Positions 6,065 through 11,943 of a stretch of 13,629 nt of DNA are shown here, one piece after another. Source of the DNA: Hyphomicrobiales bacterium. Lineage in GTDB: Bacteria > Pseudomonadota > Alphaproteobacteria > Micropepsales > Micropepsaceae. Within the stretch, counting starts at the first letter, position 1. Each line of letters starts with the position of its first letter. The position numbers and the translations under genes are program-made. The stretch is from positions 1 to 13,629 of the forward strand of contig JAFIHO010000416.1 in NCBI GenBank assembly GCA_017849395.1. Direction: 5' to 3'. The notes under the pieces were generated by a model. It was given only the letters and a program-made list of their open reading frames with translations. It did no database searches and was not told where the DNA came from.

Positions 6065-6388
6065 GTGCCCACGCCCCTGATGTCCGCCCTCGATTATGCG
6101 CTTGATGTCGTGACCCAGGCGGAGAGCCGCACCGGACTGGTGCTGACCGACGCAGCCAGGCAGCTTCTGGCGCTCCCGGTGGAGGAAGCGTCGCAAAAAT
6201 CCCCAGACCTGGACCTCGACCAGGCCGCAGCCAGCATCAACCGGCTGATGGATACGATGACCGGCCCCGACTTCACGCGACGGGCCGATCCCGGTCAGCC
6301 GGAATTGCGCGACACCCAGGCAGTGATCCGCGCCATCTCGATGCATTTCTGCGATATCCCGCCCTTCTGCGACCGGACGGGCCGCTGA
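6065..6388 (+). CDS. Hypothetical soluble protein, first gene of a two-gene operon
   Basis: A 107-residue protein that I do not recognise. It is acidic, mostly helical in appearance, and has no signal peptide or membrane segment. Visible stretches are LMSALDYALDVVTQAESRTG, DLDLDQAAASINRLMDTMTG and, near the end, RAISMHFCDIPPFCDRTGR with two cysteines seven residues apart. The GTG start is supported by GAGGAG five bases upstream; an ATG at codon 6 is the alternative. One base separates its stop from the ATG of the three-helix membrane protein, so the two are almost certainly cotranscribed and probably act together. Possible regulatory palindromes lie upstream. Confidence 0.7.
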   Translation: MPTPLMSALDYALDVVTQAESRTGLVLTDAARQLLALPVEEASQKSPDLDLDQAAASINRLMDTMTGPDFTRRADPGQPELRDTQAVIRAISMHFCDIPPFCDRTGR

Positions 6389-6389
6389 T

Positions 6390-6860
6390 ATGCGCGCCAT
6401 CCCTGCGCTGCTGCGCTTTTTGCTGATGCTGCGCCAGGCGCGCAGCGACGCCCCCAACAATGAGGGCCGCAAAGAATCCGTCGTCACCTATATCGAACAG
6501 ACCAAGCTGCTGGTCACGCTGTCCTCTGCCTTTCTGCTCGCGCCCGCCGGGCTGGTGGCCCTGATGAAGGACCGCTCCGGCTTGCCGATCAGTGACCTGC
6601 AGACCGTCTGGTTTGTGGTCGCCGAGGTTCTGTTCATCGCGTCGGTTCTGGCCGGCTATGTCGTGCTGGCCACTATCGCCGGCTGGCAGGCTGCGGGCCG
6701 GTTCGACATCTACCGCCCTGCCACCATGCGCGCCTCGCTGTTGCAGATATTCCTTTATCTGGCGGGCCTGGCCGTGTTCATCACGCTTGCCGTCGCGATG
6801 GCGCGCACACCGGCACGCCATGAACCTGCACCCGTGACAAATGTCCGGATCGTGCCTTGA
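6390..6860 (+). CDS. Hypothetical three-helix membrane protein, second gene of the operon
   Basis: A 156-residue protein with a polar/basic N-terminal segment of about 38 residues, including RKESVVTYIEQTK. Three hydrophobic helices follow: about residues 39-60 (LLVTLSSAFLLAPAGLVALM), 73-98 and 116-138. A short Pro-rich tail ends the protein. A loop between helices 2 and 3 reads GWQAAGRFDIYRPATMRAS. I do not recognise the family. The shape (a helical cytoplasmic lead-in followed by a few membrane helices) is shared by several small stress-related and defence-effector membrane proteins, but no sequence motif supports that here. The ATG lies one base after the upstream stop (TGATATG), giving tight coupling. 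A strong hairpin downstream (6921-6947) probably closes the operon. Confidence 0.7.
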   Translation: MRAIPALLRFLLMLRQARSDAPNNEGRKESVVTYIEQTKLLVTLSSAFLLAPAGLVALMKDRSGLPISDLQTVWFVVAEVLFIASVLAGYVVLATIAGWQAAGRFDIYRPATMRASLLQIFLYLAGLAVFITLAVAMARTPARHEPAPVTNVRIVP

Positions 6861-6920
6861 GCGCGGTCCAGCAAAGGAAACCATCGGCCTGACGGATCGC
6901 AAGGCCGCGTGAGTGCAAAA

Positions 6921-6947
6921 TTCCCGCCGTCCACAAGACGGCGGGAA
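6921..6947. terminator. Perfect 11-bp hairpin between the two-gene operon and the P450 gene
   Basis: TTCCCGCCGTC and GACGGCGGGAA flank a five-base loop (CACAA). It lies 60 bp after the membrane-protein stop and 37 bp before the P450 start. Only the minus strand has a T-run (TTTT) after the stem, while the plus strand has AAAC; as a plus-strand terminator it is therefore non-classical. Confidence 0.55.
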
Positions 6948-6972
6948 ACGCGCATTCCGCCGCGGCCGATGC

Positions 6973-6978
6973 TAATGT
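6973..6978 (+). promoter_or_regulatory. Possible extended -10 of the P450 gene (leaderless start)
   Basis: TGC-TAATGT forms an extended -10 box ending six bases before the ATG at 6985. The expected start of transcription is therefore at or next to the A of that ATG. The gene has no Shine-Dalgarno sequence, which fits leaderless translation. No clear -35 is seen. Confidence 0.3.
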
Positions 6979-6984
6979 GCCGCG

Positions 6985-8196
6985 ATGTTTGCTTTCGATC
7001 CGCTGTCGCCGGACTTCGCCCGCGATCCCTATCCTGCTTATGCGCAACTGCGGGCCCAGCCCGGCCCCTATTATTATCCGGGCTTCGATGTGTGGCTGCT
7101 GTCGCGTTTCGCCGATGTTTCGGCGGTGGCCCTGGACAGGCGCCTGACCCGCTCCCTCGATGAAGCACCCGCGCAGGCCGAGGCGCGCAGGCGCGCCGCC
7201 AACTGGCAAGACATGCCGCATCATTCTCGCTTCGTGCAGTTCAGCCTGCTCGACAGCGACGGCGCGGTGCATGACCGGCTGCGGCGGCTGGTGATGCGCG
7301 AATTCTCGCCCGCCGCGGTCGCACGGCTCAAGGCGGCGACCGCCGACCATGTGGCCCATCTGCTGTACGCGGCGCTGGACAAAGGCGAGATCGACTTTGT
7401 GGAGGATTTCGCCGCCCATGTTCCCGGCCACATCATCGGCCGCATGCTGGGCGTGCCCGACGAGGATTGCCCCCGCCTGCGCACCTGGTCGGAGAATATT
7501 GTCCAGTATTTCGACATCGACCGCAGCGACGCCCGCAAGGCGCTGGCTGAAAACACGACCACCGAATTCTATCTCTATCTGAAGGAGCTGGCGGCGCTGC
7601 GCCGCCGTGCCCCGCAGGATGACATCATCTCCCGCCTCGCGGCGGCGGAAGATGCGGGCGCGCTTTCGCATGACGAGTTCATTTCCACCTGCATGCTGAT
7701 CCTGATGGCGGGGCACGGCTCGACCATCGACACAATGGCGTCCGGCCTCCACGCCCTGCTGCGCGCGCCCGACCAGATGAAACGGCTGCGCGCCGAGCCT
7801 TCGCTGATGCCGCTGGCGGTGCAGGAGATGTTCCGCTTCGAATCCCCGCTGCCCTTCTTCCACCGGTATGCGTCCGAGGATCTGGAGATCGCGGGCCGCC
7901 GCTTCGCGCGGGGCGAAAAGCTGGGCCTGCTCTATGGCGCGGCCAACCGCGATCCGGCGCACTTCCTGGAACCGGATCGTTTCGATGTGGGCCGCACACC
8001 CAACCGCCATCTGGGTTTCGGCAATGGCGCGCATTTCTGCCTCGGCAACCATGTCTCGCGCATGGATATGGAAATCGTGTTCGCCGCCCTCTTGGCGCGT
8101 AGCCGCGACATCGCGCTGCTCGAACCGCCCGCCTGGCGGCCCGGATTGGCGGCGCGCGGCCCTCTCGGCCTGAAAATCCGCCTTCTGCCTGCTTAA
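6985..8196 (+). CDS. Cytochrome P450
   Basis: A 403-residue soluble bacterial P450 monooxygenase of normal length. The haem-binding loop LGFGNGAHFCLG carries the thiolate ligand Cys352, with the FGxGxHxCxG pattern complete. The K-helix ExxR is Glu281-Arg284 (QEMFRFESP). The I-helix oxygen-activating segment is LMAGHGSTID at about residues 240-249. There glycine replaces the usual acidic residue of the A-G-x-[DE]-T-[TS] motif while Thr247 is kept, so proton delivery may differ from standard members. The substrate and CYP family cannot be assigned. It needs ferredoxin and a reductase, and none is encoded here. No ribosome site precedes the ATG, and an extended -10 box nearby suggests a leaderless message. 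A separate promoter for secF lies just after its stop, so the two need not be cotranscribed. Confidence 0.96.
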   Translation: MFAFDPLSPDFARDPYPAYAQLRAQPGPYYYPGFDVWLLSRFADVSAVALDRRLTRSLDEAPAQAEARRRAANWQDMPHHSRFVQFSLLDSDGAVHDRLRRLVMREFSPAAVARLKAATADHVAHLLYAALDKGEIDFVEDFAAHVPGHIIGRMLGVPDEDCPRLRTWSENIVQYFDIDRSDARKALAENTTTEFYLYLKELAALRRRAPQDDIISRLAAAEDAGALSHDEFISTCMLILMAGHGSTIDTMASGLHALLRAPDQMKRLRAEPSLMPLAVQEMFRFESPLPFFHRYASEDLEIAGRRFARGEKLGLLYGAANRDPAHFLEPDRFDVGRTPNRHLGFGNGAHFCLGNHVSRMDMEIVFAALLARSRDIALLEPPAWRPGLAARGPLGLKIRLLPA

Positions 8197-8197
8197 C

Positions 8198-8226
8198 TTG
8201 AGAAATTCCCCGCCCGCCTGTAGGGT
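8198..8226 (+). promoter_or_regulatory. Promoter of secF in the P450-secF gap
   Basis: TTGAGA (8198-8203), a 17-base spacer and TAGGGT (8221-8226) match the alphaproteobacterial housekeeping promoter pattern. Transcription would start near 8233, giving a leader of about 18 bases. This explains how secF can be expressed without secD upstream. Confidence 0.6.
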
Positions 8227-8250
8227 CCGCCGCCCTTTACAGAGCCTGCC

Positions 8251-9204
8251 ATGCCCCTGCTTCGCTTCATCCCGGAAACCACCAATGTCGATTTCGTCGG
8301 CTGGCGCTGGTACGCCTTCGGCGCGGACGGCCTGCTGGTGGTTCTGTCCGTCATCGCCATGCTCTATCAGGGCTTCAATCTGGGCATCGACTTTACCGGC
8401 GGCGTGCGGGTGGAGGCCAAGGCGGCCCACAGCATCACCGAATCCGAACTGGGCACCATCCGCAGCGAACTGGCGAACCTGAAATTCGGCGAGACCCAGG
8501 TCCAGTATATCGGCGGCAACGCCTGCGCGACGCCCGTCAACAGTTGCGTGCAGATCCGGGTCCAGCCGCATGACGTGTCGGGCAATGAAGTGACCGAGCG
8601 GGTGCGCCAGAAGCTGGGCGGAGCCTATACCATCCGCAACACCGAAGTGATCGGCCCCAAGATTTCCGGCGAATTGTTCAACCGCGGCATCCTGGCCACG
8701 GTGCTGGCCGTGCTCGCGATCTCCATGTATGTCTGGTTCCGCTTCGAATGGCAGTATGGCGTCGGGGCGCTGATCGCCACCGGCCATGACGTGTTCGTTA
8801 CGGCCGGCTTCTTCTCCTTCTTCCATATCGATTTCACCATCAACACGGTGGCGGCGCTGCTGCTGTTGTCGGGTTATTCGATCAACGACACGGTGGTGGT
8901 GTTCGATCGCATTCGCGAGAACCGCCGCAAATACAAGCGCATGCCGCTGGCCGAGATGATCAACCTCTCCACCAACCAGATCGCCACCCGCACCAGCCTT
9001 GTGTCGGTGGCGACCGCGCTGTCGGTGGTGCCGCTGCTGTTCGGCGGGCCGGTACTCTACAATTTCAGCATCGCCATCCTGTTCGGCATCTTTGTCGGGA
9101 CATTCTCCTCTACCTATGTGGCGGCGGCGCTGCTGCTCTATCTGCCCCCGGTCGGCGGCGGCAGCGGCGCAAGCGAAGGCGGCACGGCGGAAGCGGCGGC
9201 CTAG
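8251..9204 (+). CDS. secF: Protein translocase subunit SecF
   Basis: SecF partners SecD in the membrane and uses the proton gradient to help pull exported proteins through SecYEG. The 317-residue protein has the full family layout: a first membrane helix (about residues 26-44), then the signature NLGIDFTGGV, a periplasmic domain (about residues 52-140) and a block of five helices. That block includes GHDVFVTAGFFSFF and GYSINDTVVVFDRIREN, the hallmark SecF segment. A Gly/Ala-rich tail follows. An unusual CATPVNSC stretch in the periplasmic domain has two cysteines that may form a disulfide. The ribosome site is weak. Genomes normally place secD directly upstream; here the neighbour is a P450 and no secD lies in the window. 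A promoter before it and a terminator after it make it a single-gene unit. Confidence 0.96.
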   Translation: MPLLRFIPETTNVDFVGWRWYAFGADGLLVVLSVIAMLYQGFNLGIDFTGGVRVEAKAAHSITESELGTIRSELANLKFGETQVQYIGGNACATPVNSCVQIRVQPHDVSGNEVTERVRQKLGGAYTIRNTEVIGPKISGELFNRGILATVLAVLAISMYVWFRFEWQYGVGALIATGHDVFVTAGFFSFFHIDFTINTVAALLLLSGYSINDTVVVFDRIRENRRKYKRMPLAEMINLSTNQIATRTSLVSVATALSVVPLLFGGPVLYNFSIAILFGIFVGTFSSTYVAAALLLYLPPVGGGSGASEGGTAEAAA

Positions 9205-9214
9205 TTGTCGGCTT

Positions 9215-9244
9215 TGCCCGCGGTGAAGCGCGGGCACATATTTT
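9215..9244 (+). terminator. Rho-independent terminator of secF
   Basis: A perfect 8-bp GC-rich stem (9215-9222/9229-9236) with a six-base loop lies 10 bp after the secF stop. It is followed by CATATTTT, a moderate T-tract. Confidence 0.7.
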
Positions 9245-9255
9245 CGGATAGCGCT

Positions 9256-9432
9256 CTAGGGTCCGTACTCAACTGCCGACAGTCAAAACAACAACTTGTC
9301 ATGGCCCGGCTTGACCGGGCCATCCAGGGCCACACAAAGACTCTCGAAATTCGTGCCGCTTGCCCTGGATGGCCCACCTAAGTGGGCCATGACCCCTGAG
9401 ATCGTCGGCGGACAATTGAGTCCAGACCCTAG
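9256..9432. mobile_element. MITE-like nested palindromic element (about 177 bp, no coding capacity)
   Basis: The outer ends are imperfect terminal inverted repeats of about 25-30 bp: CTAGGGTCCGTACTCAACTG at the left matches, with changes, the reverse complement of the right end (CAATTGAGTCCAGACCCTAG). Inside, GTCATGGCCC (9298-9307) pairs with 9384-9393, and a perfect 14-base arm at 9317-9330 pairs with 9362-9375. Each side also folds on itself: 9303-9321 as a 7-bp stem with a five-base loop, and 9371-9388 as a 7-bp stem with a four-base loop. The whole can draw a four-way, clover-like structure. Inner palindromes of the GTCATGGCCCGGCTTGACCGGGCC look are widespread dispersed repeats in alphaproteobacteria. 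The CTAG at both ends would suit a TA-targeting transposase such as IS630/Tc1 (inference). No transposase gene is present. Confidence 0.65.
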
Positions 9433-9637
9433 CGCCCGCGCGACCGCCGCATCTGGTGGACGATCAGTTCGTCGATCTCCAGCCGCCTTATGCGGCCCTG
9501 CTTGACGGCAAGCCGGCCAATGGCGACCGCGCCTATGGCCAATGCGCCCACGCTCCGAGCGCGAAACTCCCAACCGCCAGCGCGCCCAGCCCGAGGGCTG
9601 GGACCTTAAGCGCCGGCAGATGACGGACATCCTTCAT
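9429..9637 (-). pseudogene. Small Ala/Val/Ile-Gly repeat protein gene broken by a one-base frameshift
   Basis: From the ATG at 9637 the frame reads MKDVRHLPALKVPALGLGAL, then AVGSFALGA, and hits a TAG at 9533-9535 after 34 codons. The -1 shifted frame from about 9550 carries on the same repeat pattern: VGALAIGAVAIGRLAVKQGR, then IRRLEIDELIVHQM, ending in a TAG at 9429-9431. One extra G in the GCGTGG at 9548-9553 would join both halves into a 69-residue protein made of A-L-A-I-G type five-residue repeats with a basic, heptad-like tail. I recall similar short proteins in other alphaproteobacteria; their function is unknown. The ATG overlaps the DUF1134 stop by one base (TGATG), giving tight coupling. 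The final TAG is formed by the end of the palindromic element. It is either a real mutation, a sequencing error or, least likely, programmed frameshifting. Confidence 0.65.
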
Positions 9638-10212
9638 CAGAGCGGAAACCAGTCCCGCTTTTCGGAGTAGACCTGATAATGCGCATTCACACCCGCGCGC
9701 ACGCCCACGCCGTTGCGGATGGGAGCAAGGGTGACGCCGCCACTGCGCTGGTAGTTCACGCCCAGACCGGCGACGAAATAGAAGCTGCCTTCCACGCCGG
9801 GGAAGCGCTGGAACAGCCGCCGCTCCTCCCGCAGATTGTAGCAGAGGGTGAAGCATTTGGAGGCGTCGCCGCCGACATCGAAGCCGATCGACGGCCCGCG
9901 CCAGTAAACCCGCTTGGGTTCGTAATTCTTGCGCACCAGCCAACCCGAGCCATAGCGCAATCCTACAACGAACGCGCCCGAACCTTCATCGCCCTTGATG
10001 TAACCATCGGGCTGGCCCAGATCGGCGAAGATATGCTGCACCGCCTTGGCCATCGCCTCGGTGGTGACACCGAAGAAATCCGCACCCGCCTGGGTGATCT
10101 CGTTGGCGGTGTATTTCGCGTCGTCCGACAGGCTTGCGGCGAAGGCGGCGCCCGGCGCCGCGGTAAGCGCCGCGAGGCTGCCCAGGAATTGCTTGCGGTT
10201 CATCCGCTCCAT
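9637..10212 (-). CDS. DUF1134 (SYLF/Ysc84-like) exported protein
   Basis: A 191-residue exported protein of unknown function, common in alphaproteobacteria. The N-terminus MERMNRKQFLGSLAALTAAP, followed by GAAFA, is a signal peptide; the N-R-K-Q-F-L stretch resembles a twin-arginine motif, but with Arg-Lys, so Sec export is equally possible. The mature part shows the DUF1134 marks: HIFADLGQPDGYIKGDEGSG, AFVVGLRYG, RVYWRGPSIGFDVGGDASK, GVEGSFYFVAGLGVNY and APIRNGVGVRAGVN. The fold is related to lipid-binding SYLF/Ysc84 proteins. I chose the ATG at 10212 because AAAGG lies eight bases upstream. ATG 10203 and GTG 10221 are alternatives. It is the first gene of an operon with the frameshifted repeat gene. 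Confidence 0.85.
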   Translation of the reverse strand: MERMNRKQFLGSLAALTAAPGAAFAASLSDDAKYTANEITQAGADFFGVTTEAMAKAVQHIFADLGQPDGYIKGDEGSGAFVVGLRYGSGWLVRKNYEPKRVYWRGPSIGFDVGGDASKCFTLCYNLREERRLFQRFPGVEGSFYFVAGLGVNYQRSGGVTLAPIRNGVGVRAGVNAHYQVYSEKRDWFPL

Positions 10213-10380
10213 GATTGACACCTTTCCGAATCATTCGCCCCGCGAGGCGCAGTTTCGCGCCGATTGCGGCATTTTTTCAACCGCCCGGTGTTCATGACAG
10301 GGACGTCACGTGCCTGCGTGCCGCAGGCGCGGCGGCAGGAAAAAAGGCGTAAAATCAAACCCGCCTTCAGGGAGGCACGC

Positions 10381-10623
10381 ATGGAAGACACAAAAAGCGG
10401 CGGGAAACTCGGTCCGGCGGGCCTGTTCGCGCTGGCCGTTCTTGCAGGATTTCTGGTGGTGGCCATCTGGTATGCGCTGGATGTCTGGACGTCGCTCTCC
10501 GGCGTGCGGATGAGCGTTTATGGCTGGATATTCATGATCCTGGGCGCGGTGGTGACGCTCGTGCTGGGCGCGGGACTGATGGCGCTGGTGTTCTATTCCA
10601 GCCGCCACGACATGGACCGTTAG
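10381..10623 (+). CDS. Small two-helix membrane protein
   Basis: An 80-residue protein with two membrane helices (about residues 11-31 and 46-72) joined by a loop reading DVWTSLSGVRMSVYGW, and a short C-terminal tail, YSSRHDMDR. Short membrane proteins ending in G-x-G-L-M-A-L-V-F-Y-S-S-R recur in alphaproteobacteria and are annotated as hypothetical; I know no function. The ATG is well supported by GGGAGG five bases upstream. A TAAAAT -10 candidate lies at 10350-10355, and a 7-bp hairpin (10312-10328) sits upstream of it. The gene is divergent from the DUF1134 gene and ends 10 bp before the convergent membrane-protein gene. Confidence 0.75.
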   Translation: MEDTKSGGKLGPAGLFALAVLAGFLVVAIWYALDVWTSLSGVRMSVYGWIFMILGAVVTLVLGAGLMALVFYSSRHDMDR

Positions 10624-10633
10624 CTGCTCCGGG

Positions 10634-11350
10634 TCAGATCAAGGAATTGGCGAAAGCCTGCCATGCGGGGGTGAAGCCGATCACCAGCCGCAGCACCTGG
10701 GACGCGACAATGACCCCGGCACAAATCCATGTCGCACGGTTGGCCCGCCCTTTCTGCGAGATGTCGTATACGATCATCGCCAGGACAAAGAGATCGGCCA
10801 CGCCGAAGAAAACCGGCGGCGGCAATTCGCGGATCACCGGCATGCGCGCCGCCGCGGGTTCGACCAGCAGCGCGGTGGCCAGCAGCATGTAGCGTTTGTG
10901 CGCATCGGCGCGCTTGCGGTTCAGCGTGCCGAGCACGACCAGCGCCAGGAACGCCACGATGCCGCCGACCGGCACGATGAAGAACACCGCGGGTGGCGGC
11001 CCGCCCGGCGGCGTGAACCCGCGCCGCAGCGCGTCGACGCCCAGCAATAGGCCCAGCACCACCATCGCGCCTGCCAGCACCACGCCCGCCGCGCCCAGCG
11101 CGCGATGAATGTCGCGCCGGTTGGCCGCGATCAGCCCGGTCTGCGCCACCAGCAGCGCGATCCAGCCGGTGAAGGCCGCACCATGCACCGCCATCAGCGG
11201 CGAGATGGGCGGCGGCGCATGAAAGACGGATTTCATGTAATAGCTGGGCGCGAAGCCCGCGAACACGGCAAGCGTCATCAGCAACGCCATGGCCGGAAAG
11301 AAGATGCTGTCGGCGCGCACGGGGCGCGCATAACTGCCCGCGACTGTCAT
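10634..11350 (-). CDS. Polytopic membrane protein of unknown function
   Basis: A 238-residue protein with about seven hydrophobic helices. Conserved-looking polar points sit at helix ends: APSYYMK, MAVHGAAFTGWIALLVAQTG, RRDIHRALGAAG, ADAHKRYMLLATALLVEPAA, ADLFVLAMIVYD and GFTPAWQAFA. Three spaced histidines (His56, His82 and His151) in H-G-A, I-H-R and H-K-R contexts could bind haem or metal, but that is only a suggestion. I recognise the general type as a recurrent bacterial hypothetical membrane family, without a name I can state safely. The ATG at 11350 is chosen because hydrophobic, family-like sequence begins just after it; the open frame extends a further 97 codons upstream but is Arg/Pro-rich and overlaps the DUF768-like gene. 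A GGTTGGGG upstream is a modest ribosome site. Confidence 0.75.
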   Translation of the reverse strand: MTVAGSYARPVRADSIFFPAMALLMTLAVFAGFAPSYYMKSVFHAPPPISPLMAVHGAAFTGWIALLVAQTGLIAANRRDIHRALGAAGVVLAGAMVVLGLLLGVDALRRGFTPPGGPPPAVFFIVPVGGIVAFLALVVLGTLNRKRADAHKRYMLLATALLVEPAAARMPVIRELPPPVFFGVADLFVLAMIVYDISQKGRANRATWICAGVIVASQVLRLVIGFTPAWQAFANSLI

Positions 11351-11449
11351 GGCCCCAACCCTTTTTCGCGCTGTCGACGCTAGCAGAACCGTTACGGAGA
11401 CAAAAGACGGCCCGGTTTGCGGCGGAGGGAAGGGTTGGGGCGGACATTC

Positions 11450-11490
11450 GGCGCGGGCGGGAAAGGGGTGTCGCCTTTCCGGCCCGCGCC
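11450..11490. terminator. 17-bp hairpin between the DUF768-like and membrane-protein genes
   Basis: The arms 11450-11466 and 11474-11490 pair over 17 bp with one mismatch around a seven-base loop. It begins 10 bp after the DUF768-like stop (read on the minus strand) and probably ends that transcript, although the minus strand has no T-tract there. Three Ts follow on the plus strand. Confidence 0.6.
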
Positions 11491-11499
11491 TTTCGTGAC

Positions 11500-11751
11500 T
11501 TACATGGGCCGCCGGAAGGTGCGGCGCAGTTCGGCATCGACGATCTGCTGATGCATCTGCGCCATCAGGGCGGTGAGATCCTGGAATTCCTCCTCGATCT
11601 CGTCGCGGGGGATGCCGCGCCGCGCCGCCGAGCGGATGCACTCATTGGCGTTGGCGAGGGATTCGGGAAACGACTCCTCATCCTCATAGGCATCGGGATG
11701 AAGGAATTCGCTGATCCAGTATTCGACAAAGGCTCTGGCGCGTTGCGACAT
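11500..11751 (-). CDS. DUF768-like small protein
   Basis: An 83-residue soluble protein. Its layout MSQRARAFVEYWISEFLHPD, then a variable acidic stretch, then IRSAARRGIPRDEIEEEFQD matches the pattern of DUF768 proteins (S-x-R-A-x-x-F-x-x-x-W-I-x-x ... G-I-x-x-x-E-I-E-E-E), which are small Rhizobiales-type proteins of unknown function. This is a pattern judgement, not a search. I chose the ATG at 11751 because the conserved block begins there; the frame is open to 11817, but the ribosome site for either start is weak. An AT-rich stretch (11793-11850) upstream, unlike its surroundings, probably holds its promoter. Confidence 0.6.
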   Translation of the reverse strand: MSQRARAFVEYWISEFLHPDAYEDEESFPESLANANECIRSAARRGIPRDEIEEEFQDLTALMAQMHQQIVDAELRRTFRRPM

Positions 11752-11943
11752 CGGCTTACCGCTCTTGCTGCGACCCCTTTCTAGCAAGCGTGGAGATTGA
11801 ACAAAATTTGAAATCAAAATTCTGGTCAGGATTTACTTAATGATTACCAGACCACCGCCGTCTTCGGGCCGTGCGCGCGCGAACAACAGGGTGTATGCTG
11901 CCTCGTCCCATGCCCCATAACGTCAAGAACATCAGGGGGAAAC

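Noticed and set aside
6065..6860. The soluble/membrane operon as a toxin-antitoxin or cyclic-nucleotide defence pair
   Set aside because: The topology alone is suggestive, but there is no nucleotide-binding, nuclease or cyclase motif. It is kept only as an unknown operon.
6781..9237. An 818-codon open frame on the minus strand opposite the P450 and secF genes
   Set aside because: It is rich in His, Arg, Gln, Gly and Ala with no domain. It is exactly antisense to two genes with complete family motifs and results from their GC-rich third positions.
10620..11641. A longer version of the polytopic membrane protein starting at 11641, and the 10620-11537 frame beside it
   Set aside because: The first 97 codons of the long version are Arg/Pro-rich, overlap the DUF768-like gene and the 17-bp hairpin, and lack family character. 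The other frame is an out-of-frame shadow.
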